A DNA stretch of 64,000 nt from contig CM055099.1 of the NCBI GenBank assembly GCA_029204225.1, positions 44,480,145-44,544,144 of the forward strand, in the 5' to 3' direction. The translations under genes and the position numbers were made by a program. The DNA comes from Diphasiastrum complanatum. Lineage: Eukaryota > Streptophyta > Lycopodiopsida > Lycopodiales > Lycopodiaceae. Positions 55,698 through 64,000 of the stretch are shown piece by piece; positions within the stretch are counted from its first letter, which is position 1, and each line of letters begins with the position of its first letter. Under the pieces are notes generated by a model. It saw nothing but the letters and a program-made list of their open reading frames with translations, did not search any database and was not told where the DNA came from.

Positions 55698-56351
55698 TGT
55701 GAAAAATTGTCAACTAGTTTGATTGTTTATTTGGCAATTTTGAGGCCAAAATGAAATCTCAACTTAGAGGTAGGTTCATATTTGTCAATAAAAGCCTAAA
55801 TAGTGTTTGTACTATTTTTGGCAAGTAGATAAGTGGATGAGGTCGGATTTGAACCCAATCTAATTGGCTAAATTTGATACATTGCATCTAGACTAGAATT
55901 TCTAGGTTTTTTAATGAAGTATCTAGAAGTTTCCAATTTAGGTCAAGTTTAGGGAAAGTGGCCAAATGACATTTTGGAAGCTATAAATAGCTATACCTGC
56001 ATGGAAAAATAATCATCAAAAATTATTTCTTTGTGGAGAATTCATCTCTTGTGTTTCTATGTTCGTCTCTTTCATATTTCTCAAGCTATCTTGATTTTTA
56101 GTGTGTAGAATGTCAATTTTGTGATTGATCTTGCTTCCACACGTGTGAAGGATAGTAGGTTGTTGTTGCTGTACGAACAAGGACAGAGCCTTACTGTAAT
56201 TTTATGCTTATGATCAGATCTTAGTCATTTATGCAATTCTAACATGCTAAAATTGATGATTTCTATCCTGTAGCTAAATCTAGATGTGCATCCAAATTTG
56301 GTCAAGATCTTAGAGATCCATTAAGGTTGGTTTGAATCTGATTTTTTCACA
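55698..56351 (+). mobile_element. LTR-B, solo copy
   Basis: TGTGAAAAATTGTCAACTAG ... gaatctgattttttcaca, 654 bases, with a TATA-like gctataaatagc at about 55980. Complete relative to the reversed copy at 26971-27595. No primer site, purine tract or internal sequence adjoins it. Flanks tttat and tttgc share only three of five bases, so the duplication is not convincing. Confidence 0.8.
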
Positions 56352-57115
56352 TTTGCTATTTCAATAACAATATCATCTTCTTCCAAGGCTATTGCACATA
56401 TTATGACCTCACAATTCTTCATGTGGCACAATTTAGATTTTTTACTCATGCAAGTAAATTGCTCATTTGATTTAGAAATCTTATGTTTTTACAAATAGGG
56501 GTGTGAAGTTGGCATCATTTGATATTGCAATTACAGGCCATTCTCGGTTCATTGAATAGGTGTTGGTCCCACCAGGTCTATTTGACAATCATTACTACTA
56601 CGCATAGCTAGAATTCATGGTCTTTGCGGTTTATATGGCAACATTTGATATGTTCTGACATGTAGAGCTTAGAGCCCAACCTATCCTTTCTACGCCGGAG
56701 TCATCCAACATATTCAAAAAATTGGAAGACAGAATCGAGAAGTAGAAAGAGGAAGCCATGTCTTGGGCAACCGTGCTTGAAATGGAAGTAAGCCTATTGC
56801 CCCTGTCTTTCAGCCAGTCTTTCGAAGGAAAGTCCTCGAGAGACTAAAGGTCTCAATATCTATCGATGAGGCAAAACTTTTTCTGAAACTACTCTAAACC
56901 ATAATAGTGAATACGTGGATAAGGCATGGCGCACAAAACACGATAATACCACTTTGATTATTCGTTTTTACGTCATTTATCTGACATAGAAATGCTTTAC
57001 AAAAAAGAGCCAAGTTAAAAGATAAGCGAATTGTCACGGATGATGACCTTACATTCATGCGTGTGGAAGAAAGATGTCAAGCCTTCCACAAGATATCAGG
57101 TAGGCAAGTGATTTA
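56352..57115. other. Decayed coding-like sequence, unassigned
   Basis: Short readings such as FKKLEDRIEK and EEAMSWATVLEMEV (about 56715-56790) and RIVTDDDLTFMRVEERCQA (about 57025-57080) look like coding remains with stops. No family recognised; position next to family U copy 3 suggests it belongs to the same element. Confidence 0.35.
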
Positions 57116-57950
57116 TTGGGATGGATAGGTTCATTATCTTGGATAGTGCATTTGGCATCCCTTGCCATTAGGGAATTGGGGGCCCTAGGCATGGGAGCGT
57201 CCCGAGGTCCCATCCACACCATCTACGTATTGGGGTTTGGCAGCAGAGGTATGGTAGACAAGTCTCACTTCAGATGTTTGGGCCAATATCTCACGCTTGC
57301 AGATCCCTAAGCTATCACATATGATACGAGCTAAGCCCTCAATCCCATTAGATCATTTTGCCCAAGTTTGCAAACCCACCCCTACAACTTGATGCCATAT
57401 TCTAGCTTATCACATATATACAATGAGTCAGATTGTTCCCCACGGACGAGCAACGATACATACAAGCAGCACTCACCTCATCTCACCACTTTCATAGTCG
57501 GAATCATTGATTTTCACCAACTTCCTAGGCCTCTCGTTTGCTTGACACACTTGACATTTATATCATGGCACCCACGACTACGTCAGATGTTTCCTATCTC
57601 TTGGTCGAGCATCACATAACTAGTTAGGAATCAAACCAATCTATGATCGAGCTCATTTTTTGGAGTTGGATACGATAGGTTCCAAGTTCTACTACGCTAT
57701 CTGGACTCAAGATTATCACATGGAGATGAGTCTCATGACATCAACTTGAGACTGAGACTAGACACTTTCACTTTCACTATGAGATCAGAGAGAGGTATCA
57801 CTGTCTCTTCCACGATGCACCTGTCACGTTGAGGTCCATGATAGCATATCAAGATCCGCGTTTTATTGCACTCATGGTTAGGGAGATGTTTCTACTACCA
57901 CAAGATCTCTTTCAACCAATTCAGCCAAGTCATTTTGACATATAACTCCA
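57116..57950 (+). pseudogene. Unknown coding family U, copy 3 (decayed)
   Basis: DNA-level and shifted-frame protein similarity to copy 1: caattgttcccc.. / gattgttcccc.., agcactcacctca, ttcatagtc, taggcctctcgttt.cttga; later YHCLFHDAPVTLRSMIAYQ and DPRFIALMVREM match FVAYVPWVTLMSYEDPIYV and AFMIRE. Many stops and frameshifts. Longer than copy 2, so it extends the family's known span. Confidence 0.5.
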
Positions 57951-58160
57951 AATTACAGCCTTCTCTTGCAAGAGATCATGGATTGATCTAGCCTCATATG
58001 ACAACGGGGAATGACAATGACACTTCTTGACGAGACCAGTGACTGTACTACCCAATTTCATGTTTCTAGTAAAGCTACAAGTCAAACCATGAGAGCTATT
58101 TGTCCTACCATGAGGAGACACTCATCTCATAGACAATCTTCCAAACGACGCCAGCAGCAC

Positions 58161-58518
58161 TGTTACGAGCTCGTAACCAGTGCCGAACCCTAGAGAACAC
58201 AGATAGGTCAGATACCACAGTCAGGGTTGTGTCCAGCGTACATGACCAACAGGGCAAGACAGTGTGAGTAGTGTGCCCCAGCACGGTCCATAGCCATGGC
58301 AGGCCTAACACAGCCTAGGGACCATGTCAGCAGGATGGGGTCCCCAGTTGGGTCCCGACGTGCAGTCGGCCACGTCAGTGCCACGTGGCCAACACCTGGC
58401 AGTAGCATGCTACCAGTCCTCACACTGGGCTAGGAGGGGCTTACTCTATATCAGGGAGTAGGCAAGGTTGGGTGGATCAGTTAGTGTTTGCCCTACTGTG
58501 GTGTTAGGATCTATTACA
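58161..58518 (+). mobile_element. Young chromovirus 5' LTR
   Basis: TGTTACGAGC...atctattaca, 358 bases, one base before the primer site. Starts with an inner inverted pair (ttacgagctcgtaa). The visible 242 bases of the 3' LTR differ at 6 positions, five of them C/T or G/A with T or A in this copy. Left flank agcac would be the target duplication, but its partner lies outside the window. Confidence 0.95.
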
Positions 58519-58519
58519 C

Positions 58520-58532
58520 TGGTATCAGAGCC
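58520..58532 (+). promoter_or_regulatory. Initiator-Met primer binding site
   Basis: TGGTATCAGAGCC, one base after the LTR end. Intact. Confidence 0.95.
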
Positions 58533-59404
58533 ATCTCCATCCTAGGGAGTTCAAGAGCAGCAGTAGAGAAAGCTATCAGAAGATAGGAAAGATCTAGGAG
58601 ATTCTCAGAAAAGAATAGAGGAGGAAAATCGTTGTAGGATCAGCTTTCTAATCCTCCAATTTGCTGGATTTCTCAGTAGTTTGGAAGCATATCTTTTAGA
58701 ATAGCTTCAGCGCTGAAAAATCAGTTTCCCTCTCTGATTTTTGAGTATAGATCACTATGATCTGAGCGGAAATTCATGAGGAAGGGAAGAGCAGGTCCAT
58801 CGCTGTATAATCAGCCCTCAAATCTGAGTTTCGTATGAAGTTCTGAGTAGATTAGAAGGAGTTCTAATCTGAAATATTGTAGCAGGGCCAGCGCTGGACA
58901 GTAGGGTAGAAATCTCAGAATTTAACCCTGTTTTTCAGAAGTTTTTCAGGAGTCTGAGTTTCAGACTTGCTTGCTACAGACCAGCGACCTACAGGCTGAG
59001 AGTAAATCGGAGATTTGAGGTGATTTAGAGCTGTAAATTGGACAAATCGGGCCGGATAGGTTGCTGTCCAACCAGCGAGGGCAAAAGTTCCGGATTTCCT
59101 TTTGTAAATTTCCGGTTTTTACTCGGTTTGTTGGAGCCCCACACCTGAAATCAGATCAGTTAGCTACTCAACTCAAGAACCGGGAAATTTGGTACCATTT
59201 TGAAGCTTCAAACTGGCATTTTCCGGGACAGCAGGTCTGAAATCTTGGATAAAAGAGCTGAGAGGGTTCCTCTTCATTCTTTCTTTGGAAGTACAGTCCT
59301 CAGAAACAGCTAAGTCATCTTTCCTTTCCCTTGTACAGTTGTAAATTAGTCTTTTAGACTTTTTGTCCTTCAGAAGTTAAGGTAGCTCTCTTTCAGTTCC
59401 GAAG
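58533..59404 (+). other. Chromovirus leader
   Basis: About 870 bases between primer site and gag ATG, without a long ORF. Several variants of the phrase ccagcg(c/a)tg...aatc recur (about 58710, 58801, 58890, 58981 and 59076), suggesting internal repetition. Probably the untranslated leader with packaging signals. Confidence 0.7.
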
Positions 59405-60319
59405 ATGACCACTCCTCAGGGACCTGATCAACCCCTGCAGAGAGGCTTCGACGAACTTGAAACAGAAGCCTTGGCTTACAGAAAAGGGAAGGAACCCATG
59501 GAAGTAGAAGAACAGGAACAGTTCGCCGAAGAACTCGACGAACTGGTTACCAAGGAGCAGTTCCTCCAATTGGTAACAGAAGTGGATGAACTGAAGTTGG
59601 CATTAGCCAATTTCAAGTCCAGTGTGGATGACTCGTTCGCTGAACTCAAAAACTTGATTTTGAGTTCCGCGAAAGGAAGCCTTCCCTCCACTTCTCAGTT
59701 ATCCCCTTCTCCACTTCCATCAGTTTTGGGTGAGACTTTACGGTCTCACCCCAGTCTTTTTAAAGACTTAAAACCTCCTACTTTTAATGGGGAAGAGAAG
59801 GATAGAAATGTAGATATTCTACAAACCTTCCTCAGCAAATGGAAGAACATTCATGCTCTTAAACAGACCCCTGACCATTTGCAAGCTATTGAGGCCAGTC
59901 TTTCCTTAGGGCCTATGGCCTATAAGTGGTGGTTAAATCTCCAGGAGACTGGGCAGACTCCCCGGTCATGGAAAGCTTTTGAAGAAGCTTTCCTAAGAGA
60001 ATTTCTACCAGAGAATGAACTTGATAGAGCCTGGGAAGCCTGGGAAAGAACAGTAATGGACAAGTCCCTCATCCAATATATCTCGCAGTATCGAGAAGCA
60101 ATTTTAAAGATTAAAAATATGGATGACTATCAGAAAAACAGGGGATTTGTCCGTGGCCTCAAAGATGAATATAAAGTAGAGGTCCAGAGAAACTCGCCTG
60201 CTACCCTTGAGCAAGCTCTCAGATATGCTCAAATCTATGATGATTCAGTGGGTAGGAAGAGGGCGAGACAACAGCCACTTTCTGAGCAGCCTTCTCAGAA
60301 AGACTTTCAATTTAAATAG
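59405..60319 (+). CDS. Chromovirus gag (capsid part)
   Basis: 304 codons from an ATG with favourable context (ccgaagATGACC). A Glu-rich coiled-coil-like N-terminus (roughly residues 15-85), then the capsid domain: FKDLKPPTFNGEEKDRNVD, IEASLSLGPMAYKWWLNL, WKAFEEAFLREFLPENE, YRKEAI-like SQYREAILKIKNMDDYQ and GLKDEYKVEVQRNSPATL. It ends at an amber TAG (60317). The sequence after the TAG stays in the same frame and leads to the zinc knuckle and pol, so gag and pol are one ORF broken by a single stop. Either a nonsense mutation or suppressed termination; the first is more likely because related elements use an uninterrupted ORF. Confidence 0.93.
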   Translation: MTTPQGPDQPLQRGFDELETEALAYRKGKEPMEVEEQEQFAEELDELVTKEQFLQLVTEVDELKLALANFKSSVDDSFAELKNLILSSAKGSLPSTSQLSPSPLPSVLGETLRSHPSLFKDLKPPTFNGEEKDRNVDILQTFLSKWKNIHALKQTPDHLQAIEASLSLGPMAYKWWLNLQETGQTPRSWKAFEEAFLREFLPENELDRAWEAWERTVMDKSLIQYISQYREAILKIKNMDDYQKNRGFVRGLKDEYKVEVQRNSPATLEQALRYAQIYDDSVGRKRARQQPLSEQPSQKDFQFK

Positions 60320-63139
60320 AAATTTTTAAAAAGAAAGAAAGAAGATAAATTTAAAGGTGAAGCTCCTCAGAAACGCCCTTCACTCATACAGCCCTTAAAA
60401 CCAGATGATTTTGAGAAAGCCAAACAAGAACGTTTGTGCTTTGTGTGTATGGGCAAGGGACACACAGTCAGACAGTGTCCCAAGGGGCCTTTCACTAAAA
60501 AAGATAAGAAAGATAAAAAACAAGTTCATCTTGTTCATACTGTATGTTTCCCCAGTGACTCGGCAGCTTCCGAGATCAAAGTGTATCATGAAGATCATGA
60601 ACACTGTTGCCAGCTGACCTCTGCAATGCTAGCGAGACCCTTCAGCTTTGGGCCGCATGACCTAGTACGTATGCATGGGAAAGTTGGTAACCAGTCAGTA
60701 AGAGTCATGGTTGATGATGGGGCAACCCATAATTTCATCACCTACACCCTGGTTAAAAAGCTTAAACTACCAGAAGTACCTAGTCAGCATAGGTACATAG
60801 TTTCATTAGCTAAGGGTGAAGATAAAAAAATATGGGAAACTATGGTAAGTAAGTTAAATCTTGGTATTCAGGGGTACCAAGATGAAATAAACTTTCAGAT
60901 AATGCACCTGGATCGAACAGACATTGTTCTCGGGAGAGATTGGCTCTACAGTTTAGGACCTTCCCTCCACATAAACTATCAGGAGAACACCCTCAGCTTT
61001 CAGCATAAAGGCCGAGAGATCCAGTTGCATGGGGAGCATGATGCTCCCAACAGCCCTATGGTCTGTAGTTCAGAGCTCTGTCAACTAATCGGAGACGAAG
61101 ACCATCAGGTATTCATATGTGACTTTCAGTTTATTCCTGAAGTTTCTATTTCCAGTTCTATTCAGCAAAAAATCAGTAAATTAGAAACTTTATTGTCTAA
61201 ATTTAAAGATGTTTTTCCTCAAGATTTACCACATGGTTTACCACCTAGCAGAGAGGTAGATCATGTAATAAACCTAGTACCAGGTACAGCACCTGTTTCT
61301 AAACCTTCGTATCGGGTCAGCCGAACAGAGGATGAAGAAATAACTAGGCAGTTAACAGACTATCTTGGGAAAGGCCAAATTCAGACCAGTAGTTCACCAT
61401 GGGCCTCACCAGTCCTATTGGTGAAAAAGAAAGAGGGGTCTATGCGTCTTTGCGTAGATTACAGAGCCCTCAATAAAGTCACAATTAAGAATAAATACCC
61501 TATGCCTCGGGCAGACGAGTTGTTTGATCAACTCGACGGGGCTAAGTTTTTCAGTAAAATAGACCTCAGATCGGGATATCATCAAGTCCGTATAAAATCG
61601 GAAGATGTCTCGAAAACAGCTTTTAGGACTCGTCACGGTCATTGTGAGTTTAAGGTGATGCCATTTGGGCTCACAAATGCTCCAGCTACCTTTATGACCT
61701 TGATGAACAGTGTCCTCAGACCATACTTGGGTAAGTTTGTAGTCGTATTTCTAGATGACATCCTCGTTTACAGCAAAACGAGGAAGGAGCATCTAAAACA
61801 CCTCAGAAAGGTGTTTCGACTGCTCAGAAAGCATAAGCTCTATGCTAAACAATCCAAGTGTGAATTCTTCGTTGAAGAAGTAGCATATTTGGGTCACATT
61901 ATCTCTTCAGATGGGATTAAGATGGACCCAAATAAGGTTAAAGCCATACTCAGTTGGCTGAGATCTCAGAATATTTTGGAACTTCAAATCTTTCTTGGTC
62001 TGGCAGGATATTACAGACGATTTGTCAAGGAATATGCTCAGATAGCGGTCCCTTTGACAAATCTCCTTAAGGGGAAGGGAAAGGAGTTCATTTGGGAGTC
62101 CGCGCAGCAGGAGAGCTTTGATGCTCTCAAAACAGCCTTAGCTACAGCACCAGTTTTAAAAGTCGTCGACCCCAATCAGCCATTTGTGGTCGAAACAGAT
62201 GCTAGCAACTTTGCAGTAGGTGCTGTGCTAACTCAGGGTGGACGACCAATTGCGTTCGAGAGTAAAAAACTCGAGCCAGCTCAGACTAGGTATAGTGCCT
62301 ATGAAAAGGAACTCTTTTCTATAGTCCATGCCCTTAAGACTTGGAGGCATTATTTGTATGGTGCCAACTTTGAGGTCCTGACAGACCATGAGAGTCTCAG
62401 ATACCTTTGCAATCAACCTGAGCTTAGAGGTTGGAAAGCTCGTTGGGCAGAGTTGATGCAAGAGTTTGACATGTCTATCAGATATAGGCGTGGAAAATTC
62501 AATACAGTAGCAGATGCCCTTAGCAGAATGCCTATGATAAACGAGCTGAGTTTTACTCAGATTCGTAATGAGTTACTTGAGTCCTTGAGAGGGAAATGCC
62601 AGCATGATGCATTCTTCTCTACTATCTGGAACTCAGTCGAGAGCAGACAGTTACAGACTCCAGAACCAGTTCCCGGGGCTGGTGCCAGTTCATCCAAGAA
62701 TACGGCAGCTTCCGTTGAGGATGATGATGAGTCCGAGTATACGTCGTCAGATGACGTTGAGGATTCTGAGCCTGTATTACCCAAGCAAACCCCAGTGGTT
62801 GTGGGTCAGTTGACTCAAGGATTCAAATGGAAACAGTATTCCATTCAGGATGAGTACTTGCTCTATAGAGATAGAGTATGTGTTCCCAATTCAGAGGATT
62901 ATAGGCAGCAGGTCCTATATGAATGTCATGACAATCCTAGTGCGGGACACCCAGGCATACAGAAGACCTATGAGCTTCTTCGTAGGCAATTTTTCTGGCC
63001 CAGTATGAAAAAGGACGTCCACCAGTATGTAACCAGTTGCCAGAAATGTCAAGTAAATAAAGCAGAGCGCTTAAAGGCAGGAGGGTTGTTGCATCCCTTA
63101 GAAATACCAACTAGTAAATGGGAGAACCCAAAAGGGTAA
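60320..63139 (+). CDS. Chromovirus pol: knuckle, protease, RT, RNase H, integrase finger
   Basis: Open from the TAG at 60317 to 63139. In order: zinc knuckle [14 protein letters not shown]; protease with [16 protein letters not shown] and [11 protein letters not shown] with [47 protein letters not shown] and the catalytic [11 protein letters not shown] box; RNase H with [18 protein letters not shown] and the [16 protein letters not shown] / [11 protein letters not shown] segments; ADALSRM linker; an acidic spacer; and the integrase H2C2 finger ([15 protein letters not shown]...SCQKCQ). All RT and RNase H signatures look intact. It ends early at a TAA because the start of the integrase core, including the first catalytic Asp, is deleted with a frame change. 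Confidence 0.95.
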   Translation, partial: KFLKRKKEDKFKGEAPQKRPSLIQPLKPDDFEKAKQERLCFVCMGKGHTVRQCPKGPFTKKDKKDKKQVHLVHTVCFPSDSAASEIKVYHEDHEHCCQLTSAMLARPFSFGPHDLVRMHGKVGNQSVRVMVDDGATHNFITYTLVKKLKLPEVPSQHRYIVSLAKGEDKKIWETMVSKLNLGIQGYQDEINFQIMHLDRTDIVLGRDWLYSLGPSLHINYQENTLSFQHKGREIQLHGEHDAPNSPMVCSSELCQLIGDEDHQVFICDFQFIPEVSISSSIQQKISKLETLLSKFKDVFPQDLPHGLPPSREVDHVINLVPGTAPVSKPSYRVSRTEDEEITRQLTDYLGKGQIQTSSSPWASPVLLVKKKEGSMRLCVDYRALNKVTIKNKYPMPRADELFDQLDGAKFFSKIDLRSGYHQVRIKSEDVSKTAFRTRHGHCEFKVMPFGLTNAPATFMTLMNSVLRPYLGKFVVVFLDDILVYSKTRKEHLKHLRKVFRLLRKHKLYAKQSKCEFFVEEVAYLGHIISSDGIKMDPNKVKAILSWLRSQNILELQIFLGLAGYYRRFVKEYAQIAVPLTNLLKGKGKEFIWESAQQESFDALKTALATAPVLKVVDPNQPFVVETDASNFAVGAVLTQGGRPIAFESKKLEPAQTRYSAYEKELFSIVHALKTWRHYLYGANFEVLTDHESLRYLCNQPELRGWKARWAELMQEFDMSIRYRRGKFNTVADALSRMPMINELSFTQIRNELLESLRGKCQHDAFFSTIWNSVESRQLQTPEPVPGAGASSSKNTAASVEDDDESEYTSSDDVEDSEPVLPKQTPVVVGQLTQGFKWKQYSIQDEYLLYRDRVCVPNSEDYRQQVLYECHDNPSAGHPGIQKTYELLRRQFFWPSMKKDVHQYVTSCQKCQVNKAERLKAGGLLHPLEIPTSKWENPKG

Positions 63140-63740
63140 TGACGCTATATGGGTCACAGTTGACCGTCTGACCAAAATGGCTCATTTTATTCCGACCAAA
63201 ACAACCGTTAGAGCTCCAGAGTTAGCGAGGTTGTTTGTAGACGGGCTATTTAAATTGTACGGTCTACCTTCCGGCATAGTCAGCGACTGGGACAGTAAGT
63301 TTACTGGAAATTTTTGGAGGGCAGTATTCCATCATCTCCATAAAACCCTCAAATCAGAAGTGTGTGCTAAGTTGTCTCCAAGGTATTGTGGTCCCTTTAC
63401 CATCAGTAAGAGACTAGGCGAGGTCACCTATGAACTAGAACTCCCACAGAGCAGTAAGGTTTTTCCAGTCTTTCATGTAAGTCAGTTACGAAAAGCCTTA
63501 ACCAGATCAGACAATCTGGCAGGGGACAGTGTTCTAGTTCTCTCATTGGATCCTCAACAACCTCCACATGAACCAGAGGAGAGTCTTGATAGTAGAGAGA
63601 CGCAGACTCGTCATACTCTATACCGAGAATATCTGGTTAAGTGGAATGATCAGCCTGTTGAGAATACCACTTGGGAAAGAGGCAGCGTCCTTCGCAAGAT
63701 TTTTCCAGACTTTGTCTTAGAGGACCAAGACGGTTCTTAA
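63140..63740 (+). pseudogene. Chromovirus integrase core remnant and chromodomain
   Basis: In a new frame: DAIWVTVDRLTKMAHFIPT, ARLFVDGLFKLYGLPSGIV, SDWDSKFTGNFW with the second Asp (an Arg-to-Trp-like change in the usual SDRDSKF), then a jump from HHLHKTL to CAKLSPRYCGPFTISKRLG. The segment with the third catalytic Glu (the HPQTDGQTE region of the family) is absent. C-terminal part: YELELPQSSKVFPVFHVSQ and a chromodomain end YREYLVKWNDQPVENTTWE. Two separate deletions make integrase non-functional. Confidence 0.93.
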
Positions 63741-63757
63741 GAGGGGGGGGGGAGGGA
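63741..63757 (+). promoter_or_regulatory. Chromovirus polypurine tract
   Basis: A G-run with a few A (gagggggggggg.aggga type) between the chromodomain stop and the 3' LTR. Confidence 0.93.
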
Positions 63758-63758
63758 G

Positions 63759-64000
63759 TGTTACGAGCCCGTAACCAGTGCCGAACCCTAGAGAACACAG
63801 ATAGGTCAGATACCACAGTCAGGGTCGTGTCCAGCGTACATGACCAACAGGGCAAGACAGTGTGAGTAGTGTGCCCCAGCACGGTCCATAGCCATGGCGG
63901 GCCTAACACAGCCTAGGGACCCTGTCAGCAGGATGGGGCCCCCAGTTGGGTCCCGACGTGCAGTCGGCCACGTCAGTGCCACGTGGCCGACACCTGGCAG
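63759..64000 (+). mobile_element. Young chromovirus 3' LTR (runs off the window)
   Basis: TGTTACGAGCCCG..., 242 bases visible of an expected 358, collinear with the 5' LTR. Six substitutions by direct comparison. Confidence 0.95.

Overview
The window looks like a heterochromatic, repeat-dense stretch of a vascular-plant nuclear genome. The evidence is many plant Ty1/Copia and Ty3/Gypsy LTR retrotransposons with initiator-Met-type (TGGTATCAGAGC) or Asp-type (TGGCGCCGTTG-like) primer sites, a chromovirus, TG...CA solo LTRs with 5-bp target duplications, a hAT-type MITE with an 8-bp duplication, long (CT)n, (CA)n and (GA)n tracts, and AT-rich spacers. I see no bacterial operons, no rRNA or tRNA gene I can support, and no CRISPR. 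Almost every coding segment is broken by frameshifts, stops or deletions. The species cannot be fixed from sequence alone.

Layout. 1-1.6 kb: Copia integrase/RT remnant (+). 2.6-5.4 kb: Copia remnant on the minus strand with a probable 3' LTR. 5.4-8.4 kb: spacer with a GC-rich island and a 43-bp tandem repeat. 8.4-16.7 kb: a decayed Ty3 element (gag with four CCHC motifs, protease, partial RT, integrase, then an unknown downstream ORF, a purine tract and LTR-A). Its 5' end is replaced by the leader of an unrelated Copia family ('Copia-2'). 16.7-18.1 kb: LTR-A leader and LTR in inverted orientation, ending in (CT)n(CA)n. 18.1-25.6 kb: two minus-strand Copia copies ('Copia-1') cut by an LTR-A piece, a Copia-2 gag piece and two solo LTRs with perfect target duplications. 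25.6-30.2 kb: LTR-B copies and a third minus-strand Copia. 30.2-36.1 kb: chromovirus 3' end, then an LTR-A copy interrupted by an internally deleted Copia-1 element with matching target duplication. 36.1-42.8 kb: the least repeat-like part, with short possible exons and a CCHC motif but no recognised gene. 42.8-50 kb: Ty3 gag pieces, an unknown repeated coding family, Copia-2, and another Ty3 gag/protease piece. 50.4-53.1 kb: solo LTR, two candidate exons, GC-rich palindromic tandem repeat. 53.9-56.4 kb: a Copia/Ty3/Copia mosaic, the hAT MITE and a solo LTR-B. 57-58 kb: third copy of the unknown family. 58.2-64 kb: a young, nearly complete chromovirus running off the end.

These pieces do not work together as a pathway; the biology is retrotransposon replication (gag, protease, RT/RNase H, integrase) and its decay. 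The points most worth following are the recurrent Copia-2/Ty3 junctions, the unknown ORFs at 13.7-15.3 kb and 44.4-45.2 kb, the young chromovirus with a deleted integrase, and the few candidate host exons. I did not find a new non-transposon system that I could defend.
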